Positions 20,491-30,999 of a stretch of DNA of 64,000 bases are shown piece by piece. The position numbers and the translations under genes are program-made. This DNA is from Isoetes taiwanensis (Eukaryota; Streptophyta; Lycopodiopsida; Isoetales; Isoetaceae): positions 600,474-664,473 of the forward strand of contig JAJEKV010000025.1 of NCBI GenBank assembly GCA_021234155.1, written 5' to 3'. The notes beneath the pieces are model-generated. The model was not told the origin of the DNA. It saw only the letters and a program-made list of their open reading frames with translations, and ran no database searches. Position 1 is the first letter of the stretch. Every line of letters starts with the position of its first letter.

Positions 20491-21800
20491 CCAGATGCCA
20501 AATGGAAAGAGAAGCACTTAACAGCTAAAGAAGTGGGCTTTGAAATAAAGTCAAAGGTTCCAGATGAGATACATGGGGCTCCTCTTATTGGTTTTGTTAC
20601 TCATTTAGCAGAGATCATGTCTAGTATTAAAACAGGAAGGCAAATGGCTGAGTTTTGGTCTGAGTTGATAAAAGAGGTGAGCAAACACCTTTTGTCATAA
20701 AGCTATTGTTTAAATATATACAAATTAACATACACTTACTTAAATATCATTTCTTTGTATTTGGAGACAGAGAATGTACACAAGGACATTGACTTTATTT
20801 CTTCTGTATCAGCTTAGGTGCCTGTGGAGGGATGGAGTTCCAATTCCACATGTGCCAGTGGATAACGTTCCAGATTTGCGCTATTGCCTGCTTCATCAGC
20901 AGCTGCAGGTTGTTAATTGCTGCATAGCAAGACGCAAGAAACGATCTGCTGCCTTATTTTCTTTAGATAAGTTACAAGAAACAGCTACAACTTTTCCAAT
21001 ACAAGGAACTGGAAGGACAGATAGATCAGTGGGGCTGTATGCTATTTGCAAGGATGCGAATCCTGTTCTAAGATTAGGGGCTGATCATCCATCTGGAAAT
21101 TTAAAGATGCTAGAAACACAAGAACCTGTATACTCTCCAATAACGCAGGCATGTCATTCTTCTTTGGCCTAAAACCCAATTTTTATCAACCCATAATATT
21201 CATAGTAATTTAAGCATGCCCTCAAAATTTGACAGGAAGGTCCTGTTTTAACAGAGGATCTCATTAAGGAGACAGAGGAACTTGTGCTTCGCACTAAGAG
21301 GTGACTGAATAGTTCCTTTTTGCCTCTAACAGGAGCTTGTTTTTTCCAAATGACTATAAAATCATGGAGAAACTTATATGGAAACTACATGTCTCGGTGT
21401 TTTATTGATAGCTGGAACCAAAAGAGTTTTTAAGTGGATTGGTGTAATATGAAAGCAATCTGCTTTGTGTCAATAGTTTGTTAAACAATCAGATTGTGCT
21501 TTGCAGTGTTGGTGCCGGTTGCTCACAGCTCTTCTCAGATATGCAGGCTTTCAAGGCAAGCTGTTTTGCTAATGCAGATGCAGTATAAGTAAATCAGACC
21601 TGTGAACTATACTTTAACATCAGAATATTTGTTACAGGCTGCAAATCCTGGTTGCATTTTGGAAGATTTTGTTAGATTGTACTCTCCACCCGATTGGAAA
21701 GAAGGATCTGTATTAGCAGTGGATGGTGCTGCCATTAATAACAAAAATAAAACGATCCCCCATCTTTTAAAGATCTGGATATTGCCAGCAATATGATGCA
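20491..21800 (+). pseudogene. Rab3 GTPase-activating protein catalytic-subunit-like exons (incomplete)
   Basis: Five exons can be read: about 20491-20676 (KVPDEIHGAPLIGFVTHLAE), 20813-21148 (NVPDLRYCLLHQQLQVVNCC, then QEPVYSPITQ), 21236-21300 (EGPVLTEDLIKETEEL), 21507-21555 (SDMQAFK) and 21638 to about 21800 (AANPGCILEDFVRLYSPPDW). These match in order the Rab3GAP1 motifs PPDLRCCLLHQ..Q..NCCI, EP.Y.P.TQE...TEDL, SDM.SFKAANPGC.LEDFVR.YSP. The family is the catalytic half of a heterodimeric GAP/GEF acting on Rab GTPases in membrane traffic. Introns 21149-21235 and 21556-21637 begin GC and end AG; 21301-21506 is GT-AG. The N-terminal part and the conserved segment after YSP (..MW.EAW..A.P.P...) are missing, and the frame shifts after 21740. 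I treat it as a gene fragment; an intact gene with distant exons is the alternative. Confidence 0.7.
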
Positions 21801-22339
21801 GCCAGATGGTGCAAACGGAAGCAAGCAAAGATTTAATAGCTGGGTCCGATTTTGCATGGAATCAGCAAGCTGGTACATTTCAAGGCTTCAAGGTCGCCCA
21901 TGTATTACAGGTGCAATGGAAGCAATTTCTGGCAATGGAGGCGATTTTAGTTGCCACAAAGCCAGAAGGTAAGGTTTGATTGTAATAGAAAAGAACATTT
22001 CTTTATTTCTCAAGAAGAATGTTATTGGGATAGTTTAGTAATGAGCAGGCTAATTTTGTTGGTTCGGGCTTTTGAAAAGAAAAGAAATGATGTTTTAAAT
22101 ATTTCAGTGGTAAGATAAAAGGTAAATCTTATACACTTTTGTAGCAAGTTCTCCCTACTTTGGTATTAGCTATAATCTTTGCTTGAAGTGAGACTGCCAA
22201 GCATTTGTGGTGGAAGGGAGAAGCACTGAACCATTCAGGTGGGAAATTTATGATGTGTACATTTAAATGGACAAGCTTGACATTTCCAGCCAGCAATCTA
22301 TGTTATATTTGATTTGATTCATTATCATGCCACTCCAGG

Positions 22340-23260
22340 CCCTCTGTTATAGCTAAATCATTGTTGGACGTTTGGTATACAGGTATTGTGAATGTATTGT
22401 GAATGCTTTGCTGCTGGTGTGTGTGTTGTGTGGACTCTTGTGCTTGTCATGGATGTTTCAATAAGCCCGAATATGCCGAGACAGTTTTGAAAACACGGAA
22501 GCAAGTAGAATCACGCAATCCCCTTGCATTTGCACCCAAAATTGTTCAGGCTTCTGAGTCCTCTCCAACAAATAAGGTATGTTTTGTGATTAATGATTTG
22601 TGAAATGACATCATCTCATATTTGTTTCTTTATGCAGGATCCATGCACTGACATGTCAGCATCTGCTAGACATAAGCGCGGCTGGAACTGCAAGAAGTCA
22701 CATTGTCTAAAAAGATACTGTGAATGTTACCAGGTGCTTCTTGTGCTAGGATAACCTATTTATCATTTGATCTTTTGCTGAACTTCTCTTTTATACAGGC
22801 TGGCATTGGTTGCCCTCTGTTATAGCTAAATCATTGTTGGACGTTTGGTATACAGGTATTGTGAATGCTTTGCTGCTGGTGTGTGTGTTGTGTGGACTCT
22901 TGTGCTTGTCATGGATGTTTCAATAAGCCCGAATATGCCGAGACAGTTTTGGAAACACGGAAGCAAGTAGAATCACGCAATCCCCTTGCATTTGCACCCA
23001 AAATTGTTCAGGCTTCTGAGTCGGTATGTTTTGTGATTAATGATTTGTGAAATGACATCATCTCATATTTGTTTCTTTATGCAGGACCCATGCACTGACA
23101 TGTCAGCATCTGCTAGACATAAGCGCGGCTGGAACTGCAAGAAGTCACATTGTCTAAAAAGATACTGTGAATGTTACCAGGTGCTTCTTGTGCTAGGATA
23201 ACCTATTTATCATTTGATCTTTTGCTGAACTTCTCTTTTATACAGGCTGGCGTTGGTTGC
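22340..23260 (+). repeat. Tandem segmental duplication (473-bp period) of two CXC exons
   Basis: 22340-22812 and 22813 to about 23260 are near-identical. Unit 1 differs by an 11-bp duplication (TATTGTGAATG repeated at 22384-22406) and about 15 extra bases at the first exon end. The junction at 22813 joins the start of the last CXC exon to intron sequence. Confidence 0.93.
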
Positions 23261-24286
23261 TCCGAAGGATGCAGATGTAACGGCTATAAGAACATGTTTG
23301 GAAAGAAGAAAGGTATATATGTGTGACAGTTATCTTCCTTGGAAACTTTTAAGTGAGATAAATTTTTCTTTCTCAGCTTCAGAAGATGCTGAAGAACAAG
23401 AGTCTTACGCTGATGCTGATCCTGATACATCAGAATTACTGCCAGAAACTAACAGAATTTTAGATGGAAGTCAACCACATGATACAAAGTCAAATCAGTC
23501 GGTTCCTCGTACAGTTTCCCCAATTACCCCCACACCAGACCACTCATTGTAAGTTCTAACACTTTAGTATACTTGCGCGCATGTGCCACATCATCATGAT
23601 TTATCATTGTTGAATTGCTGTTAAACACCCTTATTGAGTGCATTGGAAAATTACAGCTTAGCCTCTTCTGCATCATGGTCAGCAAGTAACGGGGATGGTA
23701 GAAATGAATCAACGAGGAGAACCTATGTAGTAGAATGGGTGCACTCTACTAATGTGGATGAGAAGAATGAACAGGAATTGATTTGGATCATAAAAACGTG
23801 GGAGTTGATCAACAGTCACCACAATGGAATGAACTTAGTGAATTATGTACAATCACTCCAGCGGCTCAACATCCTTTGCGACCGCCACCATCATTTTCTA
23901 CAACGGGTAAAACATGCTCTTTATTATTGTCAAATAGAGACATGGAACACTTGAGCACTGATTGAAGTATGGTAGAATGGCATCACCCTTTGATATATCC
24001 TCTGTATTTGATACCAAGGATAGTTTGGCCACTGAACAATCTACTTCTCAAGGTAAATCAGATGCGATTGGAACTGCTTCGGAGGACGACAGTATGCCTG
24101 AAATGTTAAGGGAAGGACAGTCCACCTCTAATGGATCACCAAAACAGAAACGTGTAACGTGTCACAAGGTCTTCTCCAAGGCTATTGGCAGGTCGAAAAA
24201 TTTGTCTTCAAGCTTTGCCTTCGCTACCACCTGTGACTCCTTATGGCTCTGTCTATGGACAAGGAGCAAGTGGCAAGCAGAATTAA
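22383..24286 (+). pseudogene. CPP/TSO1-like (tesmin, CXC/CRC domain) protein, broken
   Basis: Exons 22383-22576 and 22856-23023 (two copies) give the end of the first CXC motif ([23 protein letters not shown]) and the [11 protein letters not shown] linker. Exons 22638-22733 and 23085-23180 give [20 protein letters not shown]. 23246-23312 completes the second CXC (AGVGCSEGCRCNGYKNMFGK). About 23383-23548 and 23657-24286 hold the acidic and Pro-rich C-terminal part, ending with LQALPSLPPVTP as in the family. CPP proteins bind DNA (TTYGAA-type CHR/CDE-like sites) and repress cell-cycle genes. Breaks: both first CXC exons have a GT-slippage frameshift, the 5' CXC half (CNCKKSKCLK) and N-terminus are missing, one conserved Cys is Tyr (CNGYKN), and there are further frameshifts near 23790, 23965 and 24200. 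Confidence 0.85.
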
Positions 24287-24329
24287 TGAACAGGAGTAAC
24301 AATCAGAAGTAAGTCATTAAGAGGCAAAA

Positions 24330-26540
24330 TCAAGGTATGCCTGGGGGGTTATGAGGGGCAAATCTATGGTGTAAATAATGAAAGAGCTTTCTACACTTCT
24401 ATTATCCCTGCTGCAACCTGTTGCAGTTTACATAAAGTCTCTGGGGTCATCATGGTAATATGGTCTATATACCAGATGTTTCTGCATGCGCTTGTGTTAG
24501 AACATGGTTGGCAATGTGGTTGAGAAGGCATATCAGTGGGGAAGTCCTACATTCTAAAGATCATGGATTGAATGCAAATAATCATGGTGTGAGAACATGA
24601 TTGATTAGACTAATTTGTAAATAACGATAGGGTAAAAAAGGAATGAAAGTAGAATGTAAGTAGGACAAAGAAGAAAGAATAATGATACGACAAATTGCCA
24701 AATAACAATCTTTTGCTGTACGATTTTTTTTTTTTGTCAAAAAAATGGTTTACCATTCTTGTTCAACGAGGCTCGACATCATAAGACAATGATTTAATGT
24801 GTTCCATGCCATATAACCCTGTCAAAGTAGGAGCATTAATTCAACCTTTATGAGCAGAAACAATCTGGAGGTCTTAATGCATACTCACAAATATCGTAGA
24901 ATATAAGATGTGTGATAGAATTAATGTGACTTCCATATTTGTGGATATTGTAATTTAAATGTTGCAATGCAATAAAAAGACCCATCATATATGCTAAGAA
25001 TGCAAAAAAAACAAAAACAAAAGGAAAGAATTTATGGAAAGGTTATTTTTCTTATGTGTATTTTCAAGCAAATTTAACCCTGACAGAAAAATCCTGACAC
25101 AGAAAGGATATTAACTTCCAGTTCAGATATATACAATAGATTCAATTGCTGTTGAGTTCTACATATCCATCTCCTTCAATCTTAAGTAGGCCGTTGCCAA
25201 TCTTCACTTTTCTTTCTCTAATACTAGGATGGGCTGGTACTCTGTGAAGAGCTCTCTTTGGACTAGCCATATGCATGAAGAGCTCTCTTGCATTGGCCAT
25301 ATGATCAGTGCTGTATAAAGTGACCCAATTGTAAGAACGTATATTTCTAACTTGAGATGGTTATGTATAGGTATTGTATAAAAAAACCGTAGAAGTATTC
25401 AAAATAAATAAATCCCCTGAAGGTAGCAAGCATTTGTGATTTGCGAGAAGTGTGGAGCATTGGCTCATATGTGTTGAGCAGATGATAAAGATACACAATA
25501 TGAATGGATAGATTTCCAGCTAGTGAAAGGGGGGGCCATAAAACATAATGAATGCAACTATAAAGAGTTGGAGTGTGTTTTGAAGCAAATCAGCCTTTCA
25601 AATTAATGGTTTAGTACAAGTAGATGATTTTGAATTGCGTGTGTTGTTTAACTCTTCTTCAAACAGATCACATTGCATGAACATGTGCTCCAAAGTGTGG
25701 TGCGGCTCCTTAAACAAGACGTATAGGATATAATAGCATTTCTTTCCGTGGTTTGTAGTATTTTAGAAAAGCCTTGTAGCTAAGGTTATTGTATATCATA
25801 GAATATAAGAAGTAAATTGTTACTCCTAGGCAATACGATTTCTTTGCCATATGTTTGATATCGCCAAGTTCTAAACAACCACATTGGCTTGAAGAAAATG
25901 CTAGAAACAAAAACATAGATTCATGATACAAGCCTTGGCAAAGAAAATGATTATAGAGTACCTTATAGATTGTAAGGGCCTCTTGGATGTAATATATTCA
26001 TTGTGAACATGAATACTCATGGATGGTGGTTGCTTCCTGGCTATCTCTTAGCCATTATAATTACACTTTGGTATGTTTAGATTTTGGGCATAATGTGGGT
26101 CCAAATCCCACATATTCAAGATCGTCTTCCACGCCATTCAATATTGAGAGATATACTCTACCATAAAATGTCGAACATTAATAATGGATTCAACCTTGTA
26201 GTTTTAGAACCAAACAAATGTCTGCACACTGGGGTGTCTCATTTTCGATGTCCCTTTTGTCCCCCAATTAAATAGCAATAAAAATTCGAATTCCTTGAAT
26301 CTTGGAGAACCGGGCTACAGTGCGTGCATGTGTTGAGCCCCGATAAAGAAAACTAAAAGACCAACGAAATCATCATTCTTGCTTCTCGTCTTTCGATATG
26401 TTCAAGGTTTGAATGGAGTCAATGGATTGTGTTTCTTTTTCCTATTTGCAACATTCAATTTGTGAGTTATTAGCGTATTTGAATGCCTTGCCTTATGAAT
26501 TATGTTGGGCATGGAAATAGCATTCCACTGATATGTTTGA
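24330..26540. other. Intergenic, no gene seen
   Basis: AT-rich, with an A/T tract near 24727 and several short open frames on both strands without recognisable features. Confidence 0.45.
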
Positions 26541-26545
26541 GTCCA

Positions 26546-26640
26546 GTTTTTTGGGTTGCCCCTAAGGGGAAAACCCTCATCCATGTGGGTTTGTGGCATA
26601 TTCCAAATATATGTCAGTATATGCTCAAAAACATGACTTT
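26546..26640 (+). repeat. Palindrome-rich dispersed repeat, copy B
   Basis: TTTTTTGGGTTGCCCCTAAG and the following GTGGCATAT...ATATG block match copies A (19827) and C (32735-32875). The match decays after about 90 bp. Confidence 0.7.
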
Positions 26641-26699
26641 GAAGTGTGATTTAAGCCATTTCACTCTCGGGTCACGGAGGGCAACCCTTCGTGCGCAGC

Positions 26700-28035
26700 A
26701 CCTTGTTTTTTTTTATTCTTATTTCTCTTCTTCCTATTCTGTTTTTTAAAACATTCTGAGTCTTCTAGTGTTTTAAACACAATGCATGCTTCTGCCTTTT
26801 CTTATTCTGAGTGCTTATTATAAATTCTTATTTTAAGTTCTTTCTATGAGTTCTTATCTTTGTTGTTTTCTAATATCTCGTCCTTGCATATTCAAATTTG
26901 AATTTGCAATTCAAGTCTAGAGCTCCTCTCTTTGTTCAACAAAAAACTAATTGGTTAGTAATACTCCCTGCTCTAAATGCTTAGATTTATGTGCTTCAAT
27001 TATAAGATCTAAAGAAAAATCTATGAGAATGAAATGCTAGTTAAATTAAATTTCTAATGAGATGAAATCTCTAAGCATTAAACAAATCGCACCTGGCACA
27101 TTGTTAATCTGGCTTTTTTTGACATCTGCTCACTCTGTTAAAACGCGCCAGATGTGTTTAGGCTATCCCTCACGAAAAGCACCCATGTATAAATCGCACC
27201 AAACGCGTATGGAACAAGTAATTACATCTTTTTGTTTTGTCATCTAGAAGTTTTTCTAATTAGATATTTTCTATCATTGTAGTACATAATCATGGACGAT
27301 AATGCTTTGTTGAACCTATATAAATTATTACGTCTTCGTGCGATCCAGAGCCTTCAAAAGAAGATGAAGAAGCTACACGACAGCATTTTCATCCATAGCT
27401 TAGCTACAAATGCTTGACAGCATTCTACATACCTTCATTCATTTGTTGAATCTTATGCCCACAAATGAGTATCAGGAGCCGATCCAAAATGCTTTTCTTC
27501 GCAGCACAAATTTCATATGGCGACTTGATTTGCCAAGCGAGTGCTAGGATAGCATCATCTCATCTTGGGCCTTTGGAAGGCAGACACGTTGGCTGGCTGA
27601 TCAACAGGAATTCTACAGCATTTTATGAAATAGAGACCTAATTTGCAGCTGGCACATTTTGTAGTACAACCTCACCATGTTAGCATGAGAACTAATTCGT
27701 GCCAGATGCATTTTGATATAAGATTTGCAAACATGTATAGCCTTATTTATGAATATGAAATCTTATTCGCGCCGAGCACATTTTATTTTACAATACTCTA
27801 TTATGTAGTCTAAGACACTCCTGTCGCAATTTAGTTCAAAGTATAAAGACTTTATGCTTATATTTTATGCAATGCCAAAAACATTGAAATACTTTGATGT
27901 TCTCTAGTCATTTTGACCAACCCTAAGAAACTACACATTTTTATTAATGTGTTGTTTTTTAGGGTTGATAAAACTGGCTAAAAAGCATCAAAGAATTCAA
28001 TGTTTTCAACATCACACATAGGTTATGATATAATA
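26700..28035. other. Intergenic, no gene seen
   Basis: A loosely repeated word of the form (T)CGC(A/G)CC..GCACATTT occurs near 27085, 27650, 27700 and 27770. I cannot assign it. Confidence 0.4.
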
Positions 28036-28039
28036 TATA

Positions 28040-28530
28040 TTAGCCTCTGTTTTATCAGAAAATTTGTAAGGGGCATGGTATTTGAGAGCCTACTATTAGG
28101 GTTTTTCCTCCCAAGTGGGGATCCCGGTAGTAGGGTTCTACTGTACAGTTACATTGTTTGTTTTTGGTGTTGGGGTTTTTGACTTTTTTGCCTGTTCTCT
28201 GCATGTACCGTCTCATAGGCCTCTGGCCTCCGTGGACGTTAAAATAAACTTCCTTCCTTCCTTCCTTTTGCCCATACCACAAACGTGCCCACGCTCGTCC
28301 CTATTATGTAGCCACTAGGATGTCTTCGCCGAAGAGCCTCATCATCGTAATTGCAATTTATAATGGATATTTTACAAAAACTGTTTCCAAGAGGAACACC
28401 ATGGCACTTAGCATTGGATTCCATATCTTTTATTTTACATAATCCTAATCGACGCTTTAAGTATGCAGTTCATAGATAGCATTCTTCTCCCACGCTGATA
28501 AATAACAAGAATAAAAAAATTGGTGATCTT
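28040..28530 (-). repeat. Dispersed repeat, copy 2 (inverted, interrupted)
   Basis: Matches 7864-8152 in reverse: 28268-28530 and 28040-28075 are the two parts. Between them (28076-28267) sits a LINE 3' end, so the repeat existed before that LINE inserted. Confidence 0.85.
28076..28267 (+). mobile_element. LINE 3'-end fragment with (TTCC)n tail
   Basis: Contains GTCTCATAGGCC and CTCCGTGGACGTTAAAATAA, the 3' signature of the LINE family seen at 34.1, 37.6 and 46.8 kb, followed by CTTCCTTCCTTCC. No coding part left. It splits the dispersed repeat. Confidence 0.75.
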
Positions 28531-29250
28531 AGTGGTCCAGCGCAACTGTTGCTCCAGCATGCTCTAATCATAATATAGCTCCTCGTATTAGTGCATTCGC
28601 GAGTGTGAATGTGACAAAATTTGGACGATCAAGGCATTGAACACCATGTCTGCTTGCCCTAGCAATGTGCACGGTTGTTTGGAATGTCATATGCGAGAGG
28701 ACCAGGCTCTGGATCCATCTGATGAGGTTCTCCCTTGCAACCTCTGATAGGCCCCTGACCATGACATTGTTCACATTCTTCCATGTCTTTGACTGCTGCT
28801 TTGAAGTTTGCATGCATCCGATAAGTTAAAGCATTAATGTAATCAACTTCTTCTGATTTACATTCCTTATTTGCCTCTGATGCCAGATCTCTGAGTATCT
28901 TTCTTTAACACAATAGAAAACAAAACGACTAAGTAAATATCATTCTCTCCCTCCTGCCAATCTAACATGAAATTGACAATTGTTGGGGTAACAACATTTT
29001 CTTCAATCGACAGAAAGCTTTGGTGTAATCTACAAATTCCACAAATATAGGCTTTCTCTTCCTTCTGAGTCCATCATGGTCAAAGAGTGACTAAGTGTCT
29101 ATGGTCGATTTCCTTAGCCTACAACCCGCCTGTTCCTTGGCTTTGACATCTTGTTTTCTGGCTTCCCCTGTCTCATCCAGTTATTGCATCCACATAGGAT
29201 CCCCATGCACACTCATTATTGGTGCTTGCTTTCCGGCTGACTGACCATTA
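28531..29250. other. Unassigned; possibly further decayed pol sequence
   Basis: An 81-codon minus ORF (28568-28813) is not recognised. Given the copia remnant just to the right on the minus strand, part of this may be its lost integrase/RT, but I see no motif. Confidence 0.3.
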
Positions 29251-29254
29251 AAGT

Positions 29255-30700
29255 CAACCATTCAACACCACTTGACCTAGAAAAGGAAAGGCCAAAATAC
29301 CATGTTCCAATGCTTGAAATAGATCGTCCATATCGAAATAATATACCTTGTCAAAAGGATACATTGAACTATATGCTTGCTAGAAAATTTGCATCTGCAA
29401 TAAAATCCATTGAGAGGATCTGCAACAAAATTTGCATAATTCATGTGTGCAAACATTCCTTCTATTTGGTATAGATTCCCAAACCTAGAAGCTTCAACAA
29501 GAATCTATTTGTAGGTATTAAGAACTTCACAACCTTTTGCAGTCAATTTGACATCATACCCTGTATCCGTGAGCCTATTAACAACAAATTTTTTTTGAAC
29601 AAACCAGGCGCATGCAGCACATGCATGTAGATGATAGAGTTGTCAAAAGAAATTTGTATGGTGCCCGTTCCCATCGCCTGCTTCGGAATGATCTCCAATC
29701 TTGATGAACCTAGGATCATCAAGAAGTCAGTAGATCATAAAATAATCCTTTCTAAGAGTCATATGACTCGTTGCAATGGAGTCCAAGTACCAACGAGGAT
29801 CAAAACCACTGCTTGCATGCTCTAAGACCGATACAGTTGCTCAACAACCATGAAACTATGTTCTTCTTTCGGAGGATCTTTATCACAAGAAACATTGTCT
29901 TCTTTGGCAACATGGCTTAAGAAGTTTCATTTTGTGTAGGAACGAGAGTGAGAGCCCAACATTCTTTCGCTAAATGCCTGCCCTTCTAGCACTTGAAGCA
30001 AGTTATCTTGCTTCAAAGGTATACTTATCGAGCCATCCTTCCATATTTATCACAATGCCTGCAAAGGATTGTGGCAAGTTATTCAAGAGCATGCAAACTT
30101 TCTCATCCTCAGTCATTTCTATCCCTATGGACTGGGACTCATCAAGTAAGTTCTTCATTTAACAAACATGATCCATGAAATCACTGCCCTCATTCAATTG
30201 AAGGCTATACAATTTCTTGCGCAAGGCAACTCAATTTCCTGCAGCAAACAGGAGAATTTTTTAGAAGCTCATTTCACAAGGCATGCTGGAACATCTTCCA
30301 GACTCGAATAAATGATCAATCTCGCTTTCCGATTCTTCTTAAGGTGATCTTTGGTATAAAAATCAAGTGCCACTTCAATAGTGACTTCTTCAGATGCAAT
30401 GAGTGGTGCAGACACACTCGAAGCAATATTTAAACAACATCCTAGAGCTCCCTATCCTCCAAAATCATTTGAATGCACCACTTCCAGATCTGGAAGTTCC
30501 TCCCATTGAATTGAGGGATCAATCTCCACTTATAAGTACTCAGGGTTCCTGTAGTACTCTCCATGATAGGACAAGAAAAGGACAAACTTAATTGTGTGAA
30601 TAAAGGCAGTTAATGGCAGCGTATGATTAAGACAAATCCAATTAGTCGTTATGGGCCCATAACCTATGGAAAATTAGAATCAAATAGGCATGGAACAGAT
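29255..30700 (-). pseudogene. Decayed Ty1/copia element, gag and protease only
   Basis: Minus strand: gag motif KVCMLLNNLPQSFAGIV (about 30050-30100), a CCHC knuckle with a stop inside (CFKC, stop, KGRHLAKEC, about 29965-30005), then a protease site DSIATSHMT (about 29765-29795) in which the DSG glycine has become Ile. A PBS-like sequence at 30652-30664 and LTR-like sequence beyond complete the 5' end. Many stops; no integrase or RT recognised. It is a different and older copia copy than the one at the window start. Confidence 0.75.
30652..30664 (-). other. Half-tRNA type primer binding site, second copia element
   Basis: Minus-strand GGTTATGGGCCCA, the same 13 bases as at 4134-4146, complementary to the initiator tRNA-Met anticodon loop. 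It lies upstream of the gag remnant as expected. Confidence 0.75.
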
Positions 30701-30999
30701 ACAAAATGATCACAGAAACTCAAGACAATACTTGACCACTCAAGAACATGAAAATATTTGAATTGAATTGGTGAAGATTAGCCTCGAGGGCTTCATCTTA
30801 AATACAAAATAATATCTTGGTTTATGCCTGCTTCTACTCCATAATTTAAGCATCTAAATAAGAAACATACAAATTATGCTGCTCATTTAGCATTCTCAAC
30901 AGTCCTTAGCTGCCAAAAGTACAACTTCAATTGCCTGAGACTAATCAAGTCCAGACCATTAGACTCTTAACAACACAGGCATGGAGAGCCCAAGACAAT

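Noticed and set aside
21830-21975. Continuation of the Rab3GAP-like protein (frame with SWVRFCMES)
   Set aside because: Open but does not match the conserved segment expected after YSP, and ends at a stop without a donor.
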